Positions 1-12,467 of a stretch of 64,000 bases of DNA are shown one piece after another. The DNA is from Tubulanus polymorphus (Eukaryota > Nemertea > Palaeonemertea > Tubulaniformes > Tubulanidae). The stretch lies in assembly GCF_964204645.1 (NCBI RefSeq), contig NC_134029.1, positions 18,244,450-18,308,449 on the forward strand, given 5' to 3'. Position 1 is the first letter of the stretch, and every line of letters starts with the position of its first letter. Made by a program: the position numbers and the translations under genes. The notes beneath the pieces were generated by a model. That model worked only from the letters and a program-made list of their open reading frames with translations. It was not told the DNA's origin and did no database searches.

Positions 1-280
1 TTTCACTCTTGTTTTCCTACTCATGCTTAGCCCCTATTTCTTCTATGTGTCTCTCTCTTCTTTGTTTCAATTGATCTTGATATTTCTATCTCTGCCTCTC
101 CATCCCTTCTCTCCAGCAACTCCATCCACTACTGTCCCCTATTCCTCTGCTATCTGTTACCAAAGACCGCCCTCACCTCATTTCCTATTGTTGTCCAATC
201 GCCCGTTTACATTTCATCTTTCCTTTGCTTTGTACCTTTTCATTTCCATTTCCATCTCGCCATCATGTCCCTTGTGATTT
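1..280. other. Pyrimidine-rich tract
   Basis: The plus strand is strongly C/T biased through this stretch, with runs such as TCTCTCTCTTC. An 84-codon frame (23-277) is open only because CT-rich DNA rarely forms stop codons; its predicted peptide is a low-complexity F/L/S/P string. I see no splice signals or motif that argue for a gene. It may simply be low-complexity intronic or intergenic DNA. Confidence 0.6.
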
Positions 281-283
281 TTC

Positions 284-475
284 CTGGGGTTGGATCCAGA
301 GGCCAATTTTGGAGGACTTGTCACATCTCAAAATGGCACTTTGATTTCCGAAAAGGTCATACTAGGGATACTATCAAACTGAGGGAGCAGCTTTGAAGAA
401 GTTGTCAAGTCATAAAAGGGCATTTCGATGTCCAAAAAGGCCAACTATGTGAAGCGCACTCCTGCACTGAAATGT
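284..475. repeat. Possible copy of the GGATCCAG-ended MITE (degenerate)
   Basis: The left edge (CTGGGGTTGGATCCAG) resembles the left terminal repeat of the elements at 12178 and 34835. The body contains paired phrases of the type 'aaaaggtcat' and 'aaaaaggcc' that also occur inside those elements. A matching right terminus is not clear; the CTCCTGCACTG near 464-474 is only a weak match. It could be an old, eroded relative. Confidence 0.3.
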
Positions 476-1019
476 ACCAATTATCTTTGTTGACATGATG
501 GAAAGGGCATTAAAAATAAATTTAATGGACTAGTCTTATTCTATTTCATCATTCGTGGATCCCGGTAATAGACTTGTACAAGTCCCCCAGATCCTCCCCT
601 GTTTCCTCCATTCTATTTTCACTTCGTCGTTCTGACTTGTTTTCTAACCCACACTCCTTTATCACTCGTAATGTCAACCAAGTCACGTATGGACCCGTCT
701 ATAAAAGAATGTAACATGCACCTTAAAGCCCTCTCAAACTCAGCTACAAATATCAATCATTTTGCTTCATCAACTGTGACACCATTCGTCCCACCTGACT
801 CCTTAATCATCGTCTAACGCAATTCGACCCTCGGGAAATTCTCGGGTGAATTATGAATTTGTGATATGTAAAAAAGGTATTATCTTCGATGATTCCTCGT
901 TATATATCAATACATAGATAGAAATAATATTGATTTCACGTTTTGGGGCAATTGGAATCATAGAAACTGAATCATCTTAAAGGCTAAGTACGTTAAGTTT
1001 ATCAAACTATCTTAAATGC
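476..1019. other. Unique DNA with a coding-like fragment
   Basis: Between about 575 and 817 the plus strand is pyrimidine-rich, and two short frames in different phases read as ordinary-looking protein: one ends at the TAA at 712 and one at the TAA near 817. A frame change lies around 710. This could be a worn retroelement coding fragment, but no domain is recognisable. A TATAAAAG string at about 701 is probably coincidental. The remainder is AT-rich DNA without visible features. Confidence 0.25.
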
Positions 1020-1650
1020 AACAGTAAGCCATCTTGGGCAGTATTATCACTTACATTCATCTATTGATACATAATATCATCTAGCATTCTCGTATGCAAT
1101 ATCAATGATCTTCATACATTCATATAGGCCAGAAAATACATTTTGGAATCCAATATGGCCAACCAATGGCATTACAACTTAAGATTCATCTTCTCATACA
1201 CAATGTCATCTAAGATTCTCATGTAAGATATCAATGCTCTTCATGAAATACATTCATTTATTGACCAAAAAAATTTTTTTAAGTCAAAGATGGTCACCAG
1301 TCAGCCATCTCGAATGGCCCTACAACCTTGATTCATATACTGATACATAATATAATCTAAGATTCTCATGTAAAATATTGATCTGCTACATAATATACAT
1401 TCCCAGATATAGGCCAAAATGTACATTTTAAAAATCAAAGATGACAACCAGTCAGCCATTTCTGTGAAATATCAATACTCTATAAAGAAATTAATTCACT
1501 GTCGTAGGCCAAAATTAACATATTTGGAATCAAAGATGGCTGCAAGTTAGCTTTCTTGGATGTCATTATGACCTATATTCATATAGAGATATAATATGAC
1601 ACCACACACCTAACATAAAAATTCAAGGAAATTATATCAACGAGTTTATT
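1020..1650. repeat. Dispersed element with internal tandem sub-repeats, copy 1
   Basis: Phrases recur in order at irregular spacing of about 95-150 bp: 'aggccaaaatgtacatttt', 'aatcaaagatgg', 'accagtcagccatct', 'attctcatgtaa' and 'atatcaat'. About four sub-units are visible at 1025-1160, 1160-1310, 1310-1470 and 1470-1600. The same phrases, and the same closing motif (a CACCTAA phrase followed by an ATTAT-TCAAC phrase), occur at 35305-35730. This is therefore a dispersed element containing tandem units, not a local satellite. The architecture resembles Helitron-derived elements with central tandem repeats, but no Helitron terminus can be demonstrated. Confidence 0.75.
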
Positions 1651-2029
1651 ACTTCACTCGGATACAATACAGCCAAGACCATATAGGCCTACCTTGGACT
1701 TTGATATACTTAGTCTGAGAAAAGTTACATTTGCTTACAAATAGTCTTAACAGACCTGGACCAATGTTTCAGTTCATTCTAAAACAAAAAGTAAATAATA
1801 CACAACATAAGATTCTATGATTATCTGTCGAATTCTTTTATACTTTAGATAAACTAAAAATCATCAGCAACAGGGAGTGGTTGGCATGTAGTGAAAACAT
1901 ATTAACGAGATCGAGATCGGTTTCCGATATCATCTAGATACTCGATGAACCCCGTGCATTCAATAATGATAATACAGATCTATGACTGATAGTTGAGTTC
2001 GCTATTGACCCGTGCATCCATCAACTAGA
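1651..2029. other. AT-rich DNA, no feature seen
   Basis: AT-rich sequence with no repeated motif shared with the rest of the window, no long open frame and no hairpin of note. Confidence 0.5.
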
Positions 2030-2640
2030 ATCGACTTTACCAGTTTGACCCGAGCGTCTACGAAGGTTTAATTGAACTACGGTTATACGAGCAGAACTAA
2101 TGTTTTACTCGGTGGCACTCGATTTCGCAATAAACGCTCCTGCGATTCGCCCCCGAGATCAATCACGCGGACGGCAATCCGCTATTATTCCATACGACCA
2201 TTATAAGTTGATGATACGTGAAAACTGCCATCGTTCACCGTCGCATGGATTACCACCGGATTTCGGGACAAAATCAAACGAAAGCAGATTAACGCAATAA
2301 ATCAGCTTTTATCAAAGCCGTACGTACGTACAACCCCTTTATACGGCGAATAAATCTTCATTCTGTCCTCGATCGGCGTGCACACGCTGACTCAACACGG
2401 CCCCACTGACGACGATGACGACGGTGAATTTTCTGAGGTATTAATTTTCCGGCGGGATTGTTTTTTATCGCTCGTAATCCACACGATGTTCAGATCGGTT
2501 TTTGATTGAACGTCGACAAAAATCAACAATGTTTTCATACGATACGCTACAAATACTGAAAGTAGTTTATTCGCGAATTTTTCCATCGTTAAAATGATGC
2601 CGCGTTATCGATGACTAATAACGCGGCATGATGGACAATT
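2030..2640. other. CpG-dense unique block
   Basis: CpG is clearly enriched compared with the neighbouring repeats (for example CGCTCC, GATTCGCCCCCGAG, CACGCGGACGGC), and no motif is shared with the dispersed families. Two small open frames (plus 2100-2300, minus 2392-2586) look accidental. In genomes with mosaic methylation, CpG-retaining unique DNA is often unmethylated, so this is a reasonable place to look for a regulatory element. That step is inference. Confidence 0.4.
2594..2632. repeat. Short perfect inverted repeat (stem-loop)
   Basis: ATGCCGCGTTAT (2597-2608) is followed nine bases later by its exact reverse complement ATAACGCGGCAT (2618-2629). This gives a 12-bp stem with a GC-rich half, and partial pairing continues outward. 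No other copy was found in the window. Confidence 0.75.
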
Positions 2641-3392
2641 CATGATCATTATTTATGAATCAATAAAGCTGTTTATAAAAATGACTCCAGGCCATTTTTC
2701 AAAACCCGCTCACCCTACCATATGTGTTAAAAGTTTGCTACAGTCAAACTTGCGTATGTCATCATCACATCACTAAGTCATCTCTGAAATTTATATTCTA
2801 GAGTCCCACTTCAGTTTCCAATTCAATTCACTACTAATCATTATTTGGTTGAGTTGTCCGCATAATGATGATTGCAACGATGACGGTTTAAGCAAGTTCG
2901 TGACAGTAGCTCACATGAAAAGCTGTCGGCCAATGCATCATATTCGGTGACAAATTCCCAGAACGGCAGCAAATGTCGGACCAGCTATCTATTGGTATTC
3001 AGGAAAGTATGTCGACTGGGTAAAGTGCCACCATAATTGACGACAAGAGATACATATATCCTAAGTGTATAGAAACCTGGAGACACCCGGTGTGACTTCA
3101 TTAGTTAATCAGCAATCCGAGAAGATAACACCGGCGCTGAATAATAGATTGCCTTGACAAACTGTTGCCTTGCAAGTTCTGCGTATATCAAATGAATCGA
3201 GGACAAACAGTGACATCGCAGAGTCAAGGTTTAATACTGTAGATGGTGTACGCGAAGAAAAATCAACTGAAATCTAAGGTGCCTCGATATGAAAGAAACA
3301 GAGGTCACAGGATTTTCACATGTGCTCATGACAAGGCTTAATGAAATACCATACCCGATATATGATATGTACACGTACATTTACACAACCCC
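2641..3392. other. Unique DNA, no feature seen
   Basis: Mixed-composition DNA without repeats shared elsewhere, without a long open frame and without a recognisable motif. Confidence 0.5.
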
Positions 3393-3600
3393 ACCTGACT
3401 TATACATACATAATCACAACTATCAGACACACAATCTTACCTGACCTATACATACACAACAACAATCATACATACAATCTTACCTGACTGATACAAACAC
3501 AATCACAACAATTACACACACAATCTCACCTGACTTATACACAATCACAACAATCAGACACACAATCTCACCTAATTTTTACATACACAATCGCGCACAC
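3393..3600. repeat. Tandem array, 42-46 bp unit, about 4.5 copies
   Basis: Units begin ACCTGACTTATACA and continue with CAATCACAAC and CAGACACACAATCT. Starts fall at 3393, 3439, 3482, 3528 and 3570, so spacing is 46, 43, 46 and 42 bp. The units are A/C-rich on the plus strand. The last copy is degenerate and runs into CA-rich sequence. Confidence 0.85.
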
Positions 3601-5518
3601 ACTCCTTTCTGATGTATCATTTAATAAAGCTGACTATAATCAAGAGTCTAGATACCAGTACACAGAGAAAAATCATCTAGACTGGACAAGTTTTGTGGCA
3701 ACCTTGCTTTTTGTGGAAGTAATTCACCTGTCAGGAACAGCTTTCGCATCCCCCCCGCACCCCCCACATTTCCCACGCTATAACCTTCGAACCTACACCC
3801 TTAAATTATTCAGATTGTAAATACATTTTTTCCATGTGAAAATGGTTTTTGTGTTTTTGTATTTTCATTCTTCTCAACTTGTCTGTACTTTTCGTAGGAA
3901 ATAAAGACTTCATCATCGTTAATACCACGGAACTGATACCAACTGACCGGGAAAGGGTTAAAATTGGTGAATACGACCGCGAACGTTAACGATTCTCGAC
4001 AATCGCAGACACAAAACAAAGTCATTACACGTTATATCTGTCCATTACAGACGACATCTCAACGACTGATAAATGAGTGCAGCTTCTGTAGAATGATTAA
4101 TGAAAGTTTACCACCACCGCGGCAGAGGCTATTGAGAGAACGCAATATCACCGGCAGTGAAGTGTATCATTATCGAAGCCCCCAGCTACAAGAAATAGTA
4201 ATTCGATCTGTAAGATCGATTACTTCACCGGTGACCGTCTCATTTTCATCCCGGTGACAAATTTTATCAGATATTTTTGGACATTCTGATCTGAGTGAGA
4301 GACCGCGCGCGTGATCAATCATCGCCGTCAATCACTTGGTAGAAGGTCCAGTTTTTTTCAATGCGACTCGCTCCCAGTGATAATTTTGGCCGGCAGAGTC
4401 CGTGAAATATCGCTTTGGCCTTTTGTAGAGGAATGCTTTCACCAAAGAAATAAAAAACCCGACGCACTGTAGTCGCAAAATCAATGTGAGCTGCTCAAGC
4501 GGTCTGGGGATGCGTAAGCTTGGGTTATTTCCCAACATATGAAAAGATCTTGGAACAGCGAGATAATTTATTGGTCATCGCACATGCTGCTAGACCGTTT
4601 TTGGCGGGCTCAATAACTGCAGTTTCAAACATCATGCTATTTGATCTATTCATCCTGAATTTAGTACATAAACCTATCTAAGGTAACGTTGTTGACCGAA
4701 ATGAATGATATCAAAAAGTGGAGCTCTTCCTCGTAGCAAAAGCAAACACACCATCTCCTCTCCACAGTCACAGGGCAACTTCATTTGGCAAGATATGCAA
4801 CGAATTAGATTTCATCCATTGTATATTGGTGAACTTGCTGCAGGCAAACCAAATCTTGGTCTTCGAACTCACCCATACTAGATACGGCAACCGTAACATT
4901 TCAATGGCTATAAAATAGTCTCCCCTTATTACAACTTCAATCCAAGTCAGGAAAGTATCTTTCGAACACCCGATTAAAAACATTGGTGTTGAAAAAGTGT
5001 TTCCTTGAAAAGACCACCCTTTGAACAGGAGATAACCATGGCTCTATACGAAAAACTCATATCAGTATCATTATAATTAAATTCAGTCTAGTTGAAATTA
5101 ACCCTCCGGTAAAACTGGTCTGAAACCCCGCTCCAGGTATTCAAAGTATGTGCTATCACTGGGATACCATTGATCGGATGATCAGCCGGAGTATACTGCA
5201 TAAGTCGCATACTCCATCACCGCAGCCGTTTCAAGTACGGCTTTCATTAAGAAAACCCTGAAGATATTTTGTATTCTTTAAGACGGGCGTGCGCGTTAAG
5301 ATGCGTGCAATCTGGTATGTTCACTGGAAAATTGCCTTTATCGAATCGTGCAGGAGAACTAGGGGGTTTCGAAGTAATCAATGGGAACTGTGGTATTAGT
5401 GTGAGAATGTTTAACAGCTGCAGAGAATAAGAGCACTGCAGATAAAGAATAATTCGTTTCATACATCATAGGCAGAAAGAAGAAAAAGCTCATAATATAT
5501 GTCAAATAAAAAATAAGA
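3601..5518. other. Unique DNA with a moderately CpG-rich centre
   Basis: A C-rich run lies near 3745-3770. The part between about 3960 and 4340 is richer in CpG and contains an imperfect hairpin (GTAATTCGATC against GATCGATTAC, about 4198-4223). Overlapping frames of 65-97 codons on both strands show no domain and are judged chance. Confidence 0.45.
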
Positions 5519-5790
5519 TGCTACGCTACAATCGTGTACAATTTTCATACAAATATCTTGCGTTAGAAGCTCAATCTGCTTACCTATTAATAAATGGCAT
5601 ACATTCACGTCTACAGTAAAACGATATCAGCGAATTGACATTTGGGAAAATCCTGAAGATATTTTCGCTCGGTGCAATATGATCATGCACAATTTCCATA
5701 TAAATATCTCCGTGAGAAGCTCAATCCGTTTACCAATGAATAAATGGTGGTATGGTATATATTCACATCTACAGTTAAGTAACACAGCAA
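5519..5790. repeat. Diverged tandem duplication, about 160-bp unit
   Basis: Two adjacent blocks align in order. They share 'acaat-ttccata-aaatatct', 'gagaagctcaatc-gtttacc', 'aat-aataaatgg', 'attcacatctacagt' and 'aacacagc' or similar. The first lies at about 5519-5640 and the second at about 5676-5790. A phrase just before the second block (CCTGAAGATATTTT, 5654) also occurs at 5259, so an older, larger duplication is possible. Confidence 0.7.
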
Positions 5791-8500
5791 AATATCATCA
5801 GCATCGAAGTGTTATCAAAATATATTCATTTCCTCTCTGGTCACCTAGTTGCATGTGCAATAGTGTGCATTGTTCTTTCTGTCATGTATTTTAGGTCATT
5901 CCTCGACCTTTTTACTGAAAAAAACCCCAAAAAACCCCGGATTTGAAAAAATAAATTCTAACATTTCGATATTTTAACTTTTTAACTTAACTTTTTGATT
6001 AACTTTTTGATTGTGGGTTACATTTAACTCTTGAATTTGCAACTCATTGCGAAGCTTCACCTCGTCAATATCAGCAAAATGTTGAGATTTGGAAACAGAC
6101 ATTAAAGCTTGATTTCAAAAACTGATCACTGCATTGATGTAGCCAAAACGTGGAAATGAATATGTATTTGATACATCAATGTATAGATATTGCAAATGGA
6201 AACAGATGCCGTGTATTCTTGATCTCTCGGGGCCCGGTATGGAGATTCATGGTGATTCGTGTACACAAAAAAAACCGGGCACATTATTCAGCTTATACAT
6301 CGTGTGACAAAGGATGCGCCGTACGCTTGTATACCGTGAGCAATCAGCCGACCCTTCACTAGTTCTGTCTCACTAGTCGTTCGTTCTCTGTCGTCATTGC
6401 ACTTAATATATGTAGATATAAAACCTATTTCTGATGCAGCTGTGACTACGGATTGTCACATGCAAGCTTCGCGAATTAATCAAATCTCGCATGACAAGAT
6501 CATCTCACTAACATAAAGGCTATCTACATAATACAATTGCACTAACATCCAATGCATGCACGTCTGCGGCTTACATACGGGCATACAGGCAGATAGACAG
6601 ACCAACTCCTTGGACGCGCGGACAGAAAGATAGACCAACTTGCTGGACAGTCAGCAGGCAACCTGTACGAATTTGTCTCTCATCCCCTTGGAAAGATGCA
6701 TTTACGATAACAAGGACGAAAGGTGGAAATTTGAGCTGTGAATAAATAAACTCACAATTCATCCTATTCCCATTTGATTCTCTATGATCATTTTTCATGT
6801 AATGAATTTGTACATTAACTGTGATGTTGAATGGTCTAACTTTCTGACCCCAGACCATCACCGGAATGCTTTTCATCCCCACTTCTTGACAGGACAGCCA
6901 CCTCTGTCTCTTACTTATAAATATTCAGACTAAAAGTCTTAAAGTATCACGATAATCGCTTTTGTCAGAGCCACTTAAATGTTCAGTTGAATGTTATGGG
7001 CTTTTAGTCAAGGGGATTAGATAGGATTAAAACGGATTAACTGAGATGAAGGATTAAAGACTGTCTATTAAATGTAGAAGAAAGTTGTAGTTTTATAGAC
7101 GCATTAAGTCAGATTAATTATATGTATCAAACTACTATTTTACCAAAATACAATCATAATTCAACCTTTGCTTTGTGCATTGTGCGTACCTTATTTCAAC
7201 TTCAAAAACATATGCCTCACACGAGATTTCAGTTTAGTTTGAATCTTGCAGTTCAAAGATTTTAGGTCGTTTCTTCATGAATATAGAGAGGGATCGAGGG
7301 ATATTCCTTGAATCCTCCTCGAAGTCAACTTTTATCGCGCGAGCTAAAATAATTTTTTTTCCAACGTGCAAAAGAACTCTATTTACATTTCCTCGGCGTA
7401 ACAAGAAGGAAACAGTTTCTCACACCGTATTGACAGATCATTAGACATCTCACGGTCGATAACAAAAAACCGCCGTGCCATTTAACAAAAAACATTCAGT
7501 ATCTCTATTCAGCCGTTAAAAATACATGACTTCCGCTTGATGAGTCCCCGCTCGATGACTGTCGTTCGTATTCGTTTCGGCGGACATTTTATGCTTTGTA
7601 ACAAGAATTTCGTTTACGACGAGGCGGCATGCGTATACATAAATCTATCTGACGAGGCTATCGCTCTCTATAGACCGATAAAGCAATTCACGCGAAGACA
7701 TTTCCAGTATGGGCTTCCTAACTAGATTTAACTCGCGCAATGACAGTCAACAAACATCGCATGCAGTCTTTTATCGATAGCAATGAAGTAATGATTCTGC
7801 TGTGTCCATATGATCTATTTATCAGCATATCTATCATACGACTTAATGGCCAAGTTGTGTGGGCATTAACCTTTGGCATTCCTTCCTTGAAAGGCTTTCA
7901 CCAGAATCGGTCAATCAGGACTCATAGCTCGCTAATTAGGCCTCGTCTAGTCAAGTAATTGTACATGTAAAGCTAAAATTAGCTACAGAAAACGTATAAA
8001 TCAACTATTGCTTTGGGAAACAGGAGTAGTTTGAAATTTACATCATGTTATCACAAAGACTAGGTTTTAACCAGTGTTTCAATCGTTAGCACATTGTGGT
8101 AGATGCTCTCCTATTTGCTCCCAAACTGTTGAACTCGCTTCAAGCTGATACACTATTAGCACAGGACAATACGAAAGAAGTTAGTTAGACATAGTTCCCA
8201 ATACATGGGATCTTGAAAAGGGTGCATTTATACCACCAACAATGCGAGTACCAGAGGCTTAGCGCAGAAACACAAGGGGTGGTCCTGCTCCAGAAAATCT
8301 TGGAAAATTTGGTGCAATTATGAAAGTTTTAGATTTCGTTGGTCGCTTAAATGAATTGAGTTATAACTCATTGCTTTTGCTGGCCCTGTATTTTTCAAAA
8401 TTATTTTTAACAAATATGGCAATTGTGATCGGTATATATGCCACTACTTATGATTCACACTACCAATAGTTAGTCTATACTTATCTGGCCTGTACCTGGA
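5791..8500. other. Mostly AT-rich unique DNA; CpG-rich part at 7310-7720
   Basis: Near 5985-6015 TTAACTTTTTGATT is duplicated back to back. At 6590-6650 a roughly 32-bp unit beginning AGACAGACCAACT is imperfectly doubled. The segment 7310-7720 is CpG-richer and carries no dispersed repeat. Frames of up to 103 codons (minus 6571-6882) give no recognisable protein. Confidence 0.4.
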
Positions 8501-8579
8501 ATGAACCAATTTAGAACAGACAGAATAAATGCTATGCGTTCAACTACGGTTTTTAATCAGCAGTTATCGCTGGTCCAGC

Positions 8580-8760
8580 AAGTCGAAACACTGTCATTGA
8601 CAGGAAACCTGCATCAGTCTTTTTGGTTAGTCTTTTTGGTTGGTCTAAATTTCAAAATGTCTAAATGGAACGGACCAATTAAGAACATACTTTTCGACAT
8701 TGTGAACAGTTGGCCTATTCATTGTAAGAGAATGGTATTCAAAATTATGTAATGTGAATG
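8580..8760. repeat. Possible member of a GGACCAATTAAGAA repeat family
   Basis: The phrase GGACCAATTAAGAA, or a close variant in either orientation, occurs here and near 9930-10030, 42165-42215 and 48590-48620. Each sits with similar neighbours such as 'ggtctaaat' and 'gaatggac'. These look like scattered, heavily diverged copies of one interspersed repeat, but no termini are definable. Confidence 0.3.
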
Positions 8761-9332
8761 TGGTTCATGTTCAGAGTTTTGCCTGAAAGAAAGAATCCAT
8801 CATTGCAACAACAAATGTGAATGCTTAATTCAGCCACTTGTCATTTTCAGAAGATCTTTTCATTTCAATGCTTTAATGACAGTGTAACGTTGATCTCCTA
8901 TTGAAGTTTAGACACAGCCAACATCGATAACTCTTTATGTGACATGCATTGATCACAGCCTCGTAGTATCTATCGTGACTATGATCTGAATCAATTTCTA
9001 TAGAAATTGATCACCCATACAAATAAAATATGTTACAACATATACCACAAATGAAAGTGGCAACCTGAACCTGTGAACAAATTCATTAAGTGAAAGAGTG
9101 GAAAGTTATTTAGAGAACTGAAATAGATCTCAACATGAATCATTCGCACCTCTATCTAAAGGTGTAAAAGAGAGATGCCTCATTAACACATTTCTGTTGG
9201 TAGTTTTACCTTTGAGGGCAAAAGTAGCTGGATGATAAAAGTCATAGTTATAAGTAAGATATCATGCAAACATCTTAATATCTTAGTATTATGCATATAT
9301 GACGAGGTGTATAACCACTGACCAAGTGGACT

Positions 9333-9400
9333 CGTTCCGTTGGTCTACTGGTTAGCAAGCTTGCTTTCTACGTACATGACCCAGGTTCGTCTGTATTGAG
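9333..9400 (+). repeat. tRNA-derived SINE head
   Basis: TGGTCTACTGGTTAGC (from 9341) matches a pol III A box, and GGTTCGTCT (from 9384) is a slightly decayed B box. The spacing is normal for a tRNA. The part between them (CTTGCTTTCTACG and so on) is typical of a SINE head rather than a functional tRNA, because the acceptor stem does not pair. The body probably continues to about 9460, but its 3' end is not clear. Confidence 0.6.
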
Positions 9401-10150
9401 TGGCCAGATGATCCCAATTTTGGAAGTGTTTGCAGCTCAGCGGCCTTTAGTTTAAGATTTATCTTCCTAATGAAATTGCATACATACCTCGGTAAACTTA
9501 CTAATGATCAGATCGACAGGACATATTTTTGAAATGACATCGAAAAGAATACATTAAAAACATATTCTCCATAGTGCCATAGTAGCCTCAGTAAACTATG
9601 GGCTTATTCAGGGTTTATGGTCGTTATCTCTTCTTAACTATTCACTATCACAGGATCCATCAACTTAATCAGGATAAACATGACCATGAATAGTTTAACA
9701 TTTTGATGTTTCAACGCGCAATTTAACACGTAATGGGCATTATACACATCGTACCATTCATTCTTCTCAGCGAGAAATCTACTAACACTGCGTAGCATTG
9801 GGATTTCCATTAAGAAAAGTAAGCAAGATGCTGTAATAAGCTCGCACAGCTATTCGAAGCATAAATATGTGTCCTCCAAATTTAAGCTACTTTCATGATA
9901 TGGCTAGTTAAACCTTGACGGGCCAATAAGAACGGACCAAATGAACCCTGTTCCCATAATCACCAGTGCAATATTTAAAGCGAAGTTTCTATTTCAAAAT
10001 CTAATGGACCAGTTAAGAATGGACATTTCTATAGCCTATTAAGTGTGCGCCACTGTGCCAACCTACTTCAAATGGTTGTTACAACCATGGACTTCAAATT
10101 CTTACAACCTCCAACATAACAATTCCACTTTCAACAGAAAATGACTCGCA
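9401..10150. other. AT-rich DNA, no gene seen
   Basis: Apart from a GGACCAATTAAGAA-type phrase near 9930-10030, nothing repeated or coding is evident. Confidence 0.45.
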
Positions 10151-10154
10151 AAAT

Positions 10155-10312
10155 ACACATAAATGCACATACATAAACATACATACATACATAAACAAAC
10201 ATACATAGATATACATCATGTACTTATATACAATATATGCACACGTACATAAATGCGTATGTGTACATGTACATATACATACGTACACGTACGTATGTAC
10301 GTACTTACGTAC
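10155..10312. repeat. Compound ACAT / ACGT simple repeat
   Basis: Irregular (ACAT)n and (ATAA)n runs at 10155-10215 are followed by a TACATGTACATATAC segment and then ACGTACGTATGTACGTAC (about 10261-10312). The last part is self-complementary over several tetramers. It leads directly into the (TA)n tract. Confidence 0.9.
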
Positions 10313-10522
<210 letters not shown>

Positions 10523-10868
10523 CACATACATGTATATACAAATATACAAGGCTTGAATTAATGAAGGATAGACGAAATCCCTTGGGTTGAATTTAATTGA
10601 ACTGTGATTAAATGGTGTATAGTTGTGTGACATAGTCTATTTGAATCTTATTATACCCCTTGAGACTAATCAATGTGATTGCTCTGTCTCTCCCTCCCGC
10701 TCTCAACATCATCTCTATCTGTGTGTGCGTGTGTGTGTGTGAACACAGACTACCCAGATATATTCTCTTCATGTCACGAACGTTGCGACCGACTGACTTC
10801 GGCGAGCGTATCGAAAAAAAAAATTTAACTAAACAAGGTTCACGGAATCACTTCAAGATCAAGCGAGA

Positions 10869-10942
10869 TATCTCAACGATATATACGGCCATGTTCGAAT
10901 GATTATCTCGACAATATATACCACCATGTTCGAACGATTATA
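10869..10942. repeat. Two-copy tandem repeat, about 37 bp
   Basis: 'atctcaacgatatata' and 'catgttcgaatgattat' are followed at once by 'ctcgacaatatata' and 'catgttcgaacgattat'. A CCGAATATCG phrase also appears twice just downstream. Confidence 0.7.
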
Positions 10943-11474
10943 CCGAATATCGGGGCCGGCTCGCATACGTCTTCCGAATATCGCCGGTACAATTTTGCAC
11001 GGCTTCTTTCATCTAGTCCGAGTTTCTGACTCTTAAATGATTAAAAATCGCTGGCTTCAAACAAAGCGTTCTCACGCCATTGAAGGGAATTGGCAGCGTT
11101 TCTATTTTTTTACGCACTCCTATACCACCGCAAATGTTAGTACGCCGATATTATCATCAAAAGTGCCGGGGAGTAAATATTGCGCCCCGAAGAAAGGTAA
11201 TAGATTTCCTAGTCTAATAGAAACCCAGCCATGTTTGAATAATGCCACGTAATCATTCTAATAATATTCCCACCATGGCGATCAATCAGCCGTAATTACT
11301 CGCATAATTTGATCAAACTACTAATGCTTTATTTAAAAATGGCAAATAAAGCAGCATTTAGCTTTTTCGTTTGAATATTGAAAGTTGCTAAGGAAAATCC
11401 TAAGAATTCTAACCGAATCTATGGACAATATCAAATATGAGTATGAGTGCATGGCCAAACTAAGAAGAGTTTGC
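10943..11474. other. Unique DNA, no feature seen
   Basis: Moderate CpG content at the left, AT-rich at the right. The 71-codon frame at 11037-11252 shows no motif. Confidence 0.4.
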
Positions 11475-11880
11475 CGAATGGTAAATCACAGGACTAGTAC
11501 CAATCGTAGTGATCCACATGATTACCGATTTTATTTGAATGACCAATGTGAGGACAGAACTATTCAAGAGTGGTCAATATGATCACAGCACTTTTCGACA
11601 GTGATCAATGTGATCACAGGGCTATTCTAGAGTGACATGTGGTATAACCATAGCATTTCTGAATGCGATCATGGGACTAAGAATAGCATTTTAAAAATAA
11701 TATTTGATCAATATGATCAGCGCCTTCAGGTAGCAGCTCATCAGTAATATATGACCAAAGCAATCACAGGACTAACATTTTTTAAACACAAGGTGATCAC
11801 TGACAGACCGAGGCTACATTTGTGAAGCAAACGTAATCGAGACGATCACTGTAGCGCTTTCCAGAACATGATCAAAGTGA
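11475..11880. repeat. Decayed minisatellite, about 31-bp unit
   Basis: Unit phrases of the type GATCAATATGATCACAG plus a CTATTC-AGAGT phrase recur at 11539, 11573, 11603, 11634 and 11665 (spacing 30-34 bp). More worn copies follow to about 11880. The GATCA...TGATC core makes each unit weakly palindromic. The minus-strand frame crossing its right end is not a convincing gene. Confidence 0.7.
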
Positions 11881-12177
11881 TAAACTGACTGGTAAAGAAT
11901 TTCATCGTAATAACGGTCACGAAAGCAGGTTGAATTTCTGCGATACAGTGGACTAATACGTGGGATTTGTTGGGCGATACAAGATCCGCACATAGTCGAG
12001 CATTTGTATGCAGTGACAATGACAGAGGAAAGGAATCTATTGATTTGCAGTGAATCGAAACATTAATACACCTATGCGGAGATAAGAGTCGAGATAGCGA
12101 CAACTATGTACGCGTGATTAATTATTGAAAACTAATATCATTTTCAAGTTTCTGTATGTAGCTACACATATAAATAC

Positions 12178-12467
12178 CAGGGGTGGATCCAGAGATTATA
12201 TGGGGGGAGGGGGCACCCAATGAAAAGGGCAATAATAATCAAGAAGAGGTACTATCCGCGAGTAGCGAAAGTAGCTCAAGGGGGGTCTGGTGGCCCTCAC
12301 CCAGGAAAATATTGAAAAAAAACCCTGCAGATGCAATTTGAGCTTGTTTCGACCAAAGAAATATAGATAAGGAGCCTTTGGATGAGGTGGTGTCGAATTT
12401 ATAACAGGAAAACTGAAAATCTAGAGGGTAGCACGTGCCCCAGGTACTACCCCTGGGTCAGTGCCTG
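12178..12467. mobile_element. MITE with CAGGGGTGGATCCAG terminus and 5-bp target duplication
   Basis: The left end is CAGGGGTGGATCCAG and the right end is its diverged reverse complement (CTGGGTCAGTGCCTG). AATAC lies immediately outside both ends, a 5-bp direct repeat. The interior includes 'ggtctggtggccctcaccca', shared with the copy at 54656-54934. There is no coding capacity. The related copy at 34835 also has a 5-bp duplication, so the family probably makes 5-bp duplications, unlike hAT (8) or Tc1/mariner (TA). The superfamily is not assigned. Confidence 0.8.

Noticed and set aside
701-708. TATA box (TATAAAAG) as a promoter
   Set aside because: A single motif in AT-rich DNA with no gene downstream and no initiator or other supporting element.
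9333-9400. tRNA gene
   Set aside because: A and B box motifs are present, but the acceptor stem does not pair and the B box is altered. It fits a SINE head.
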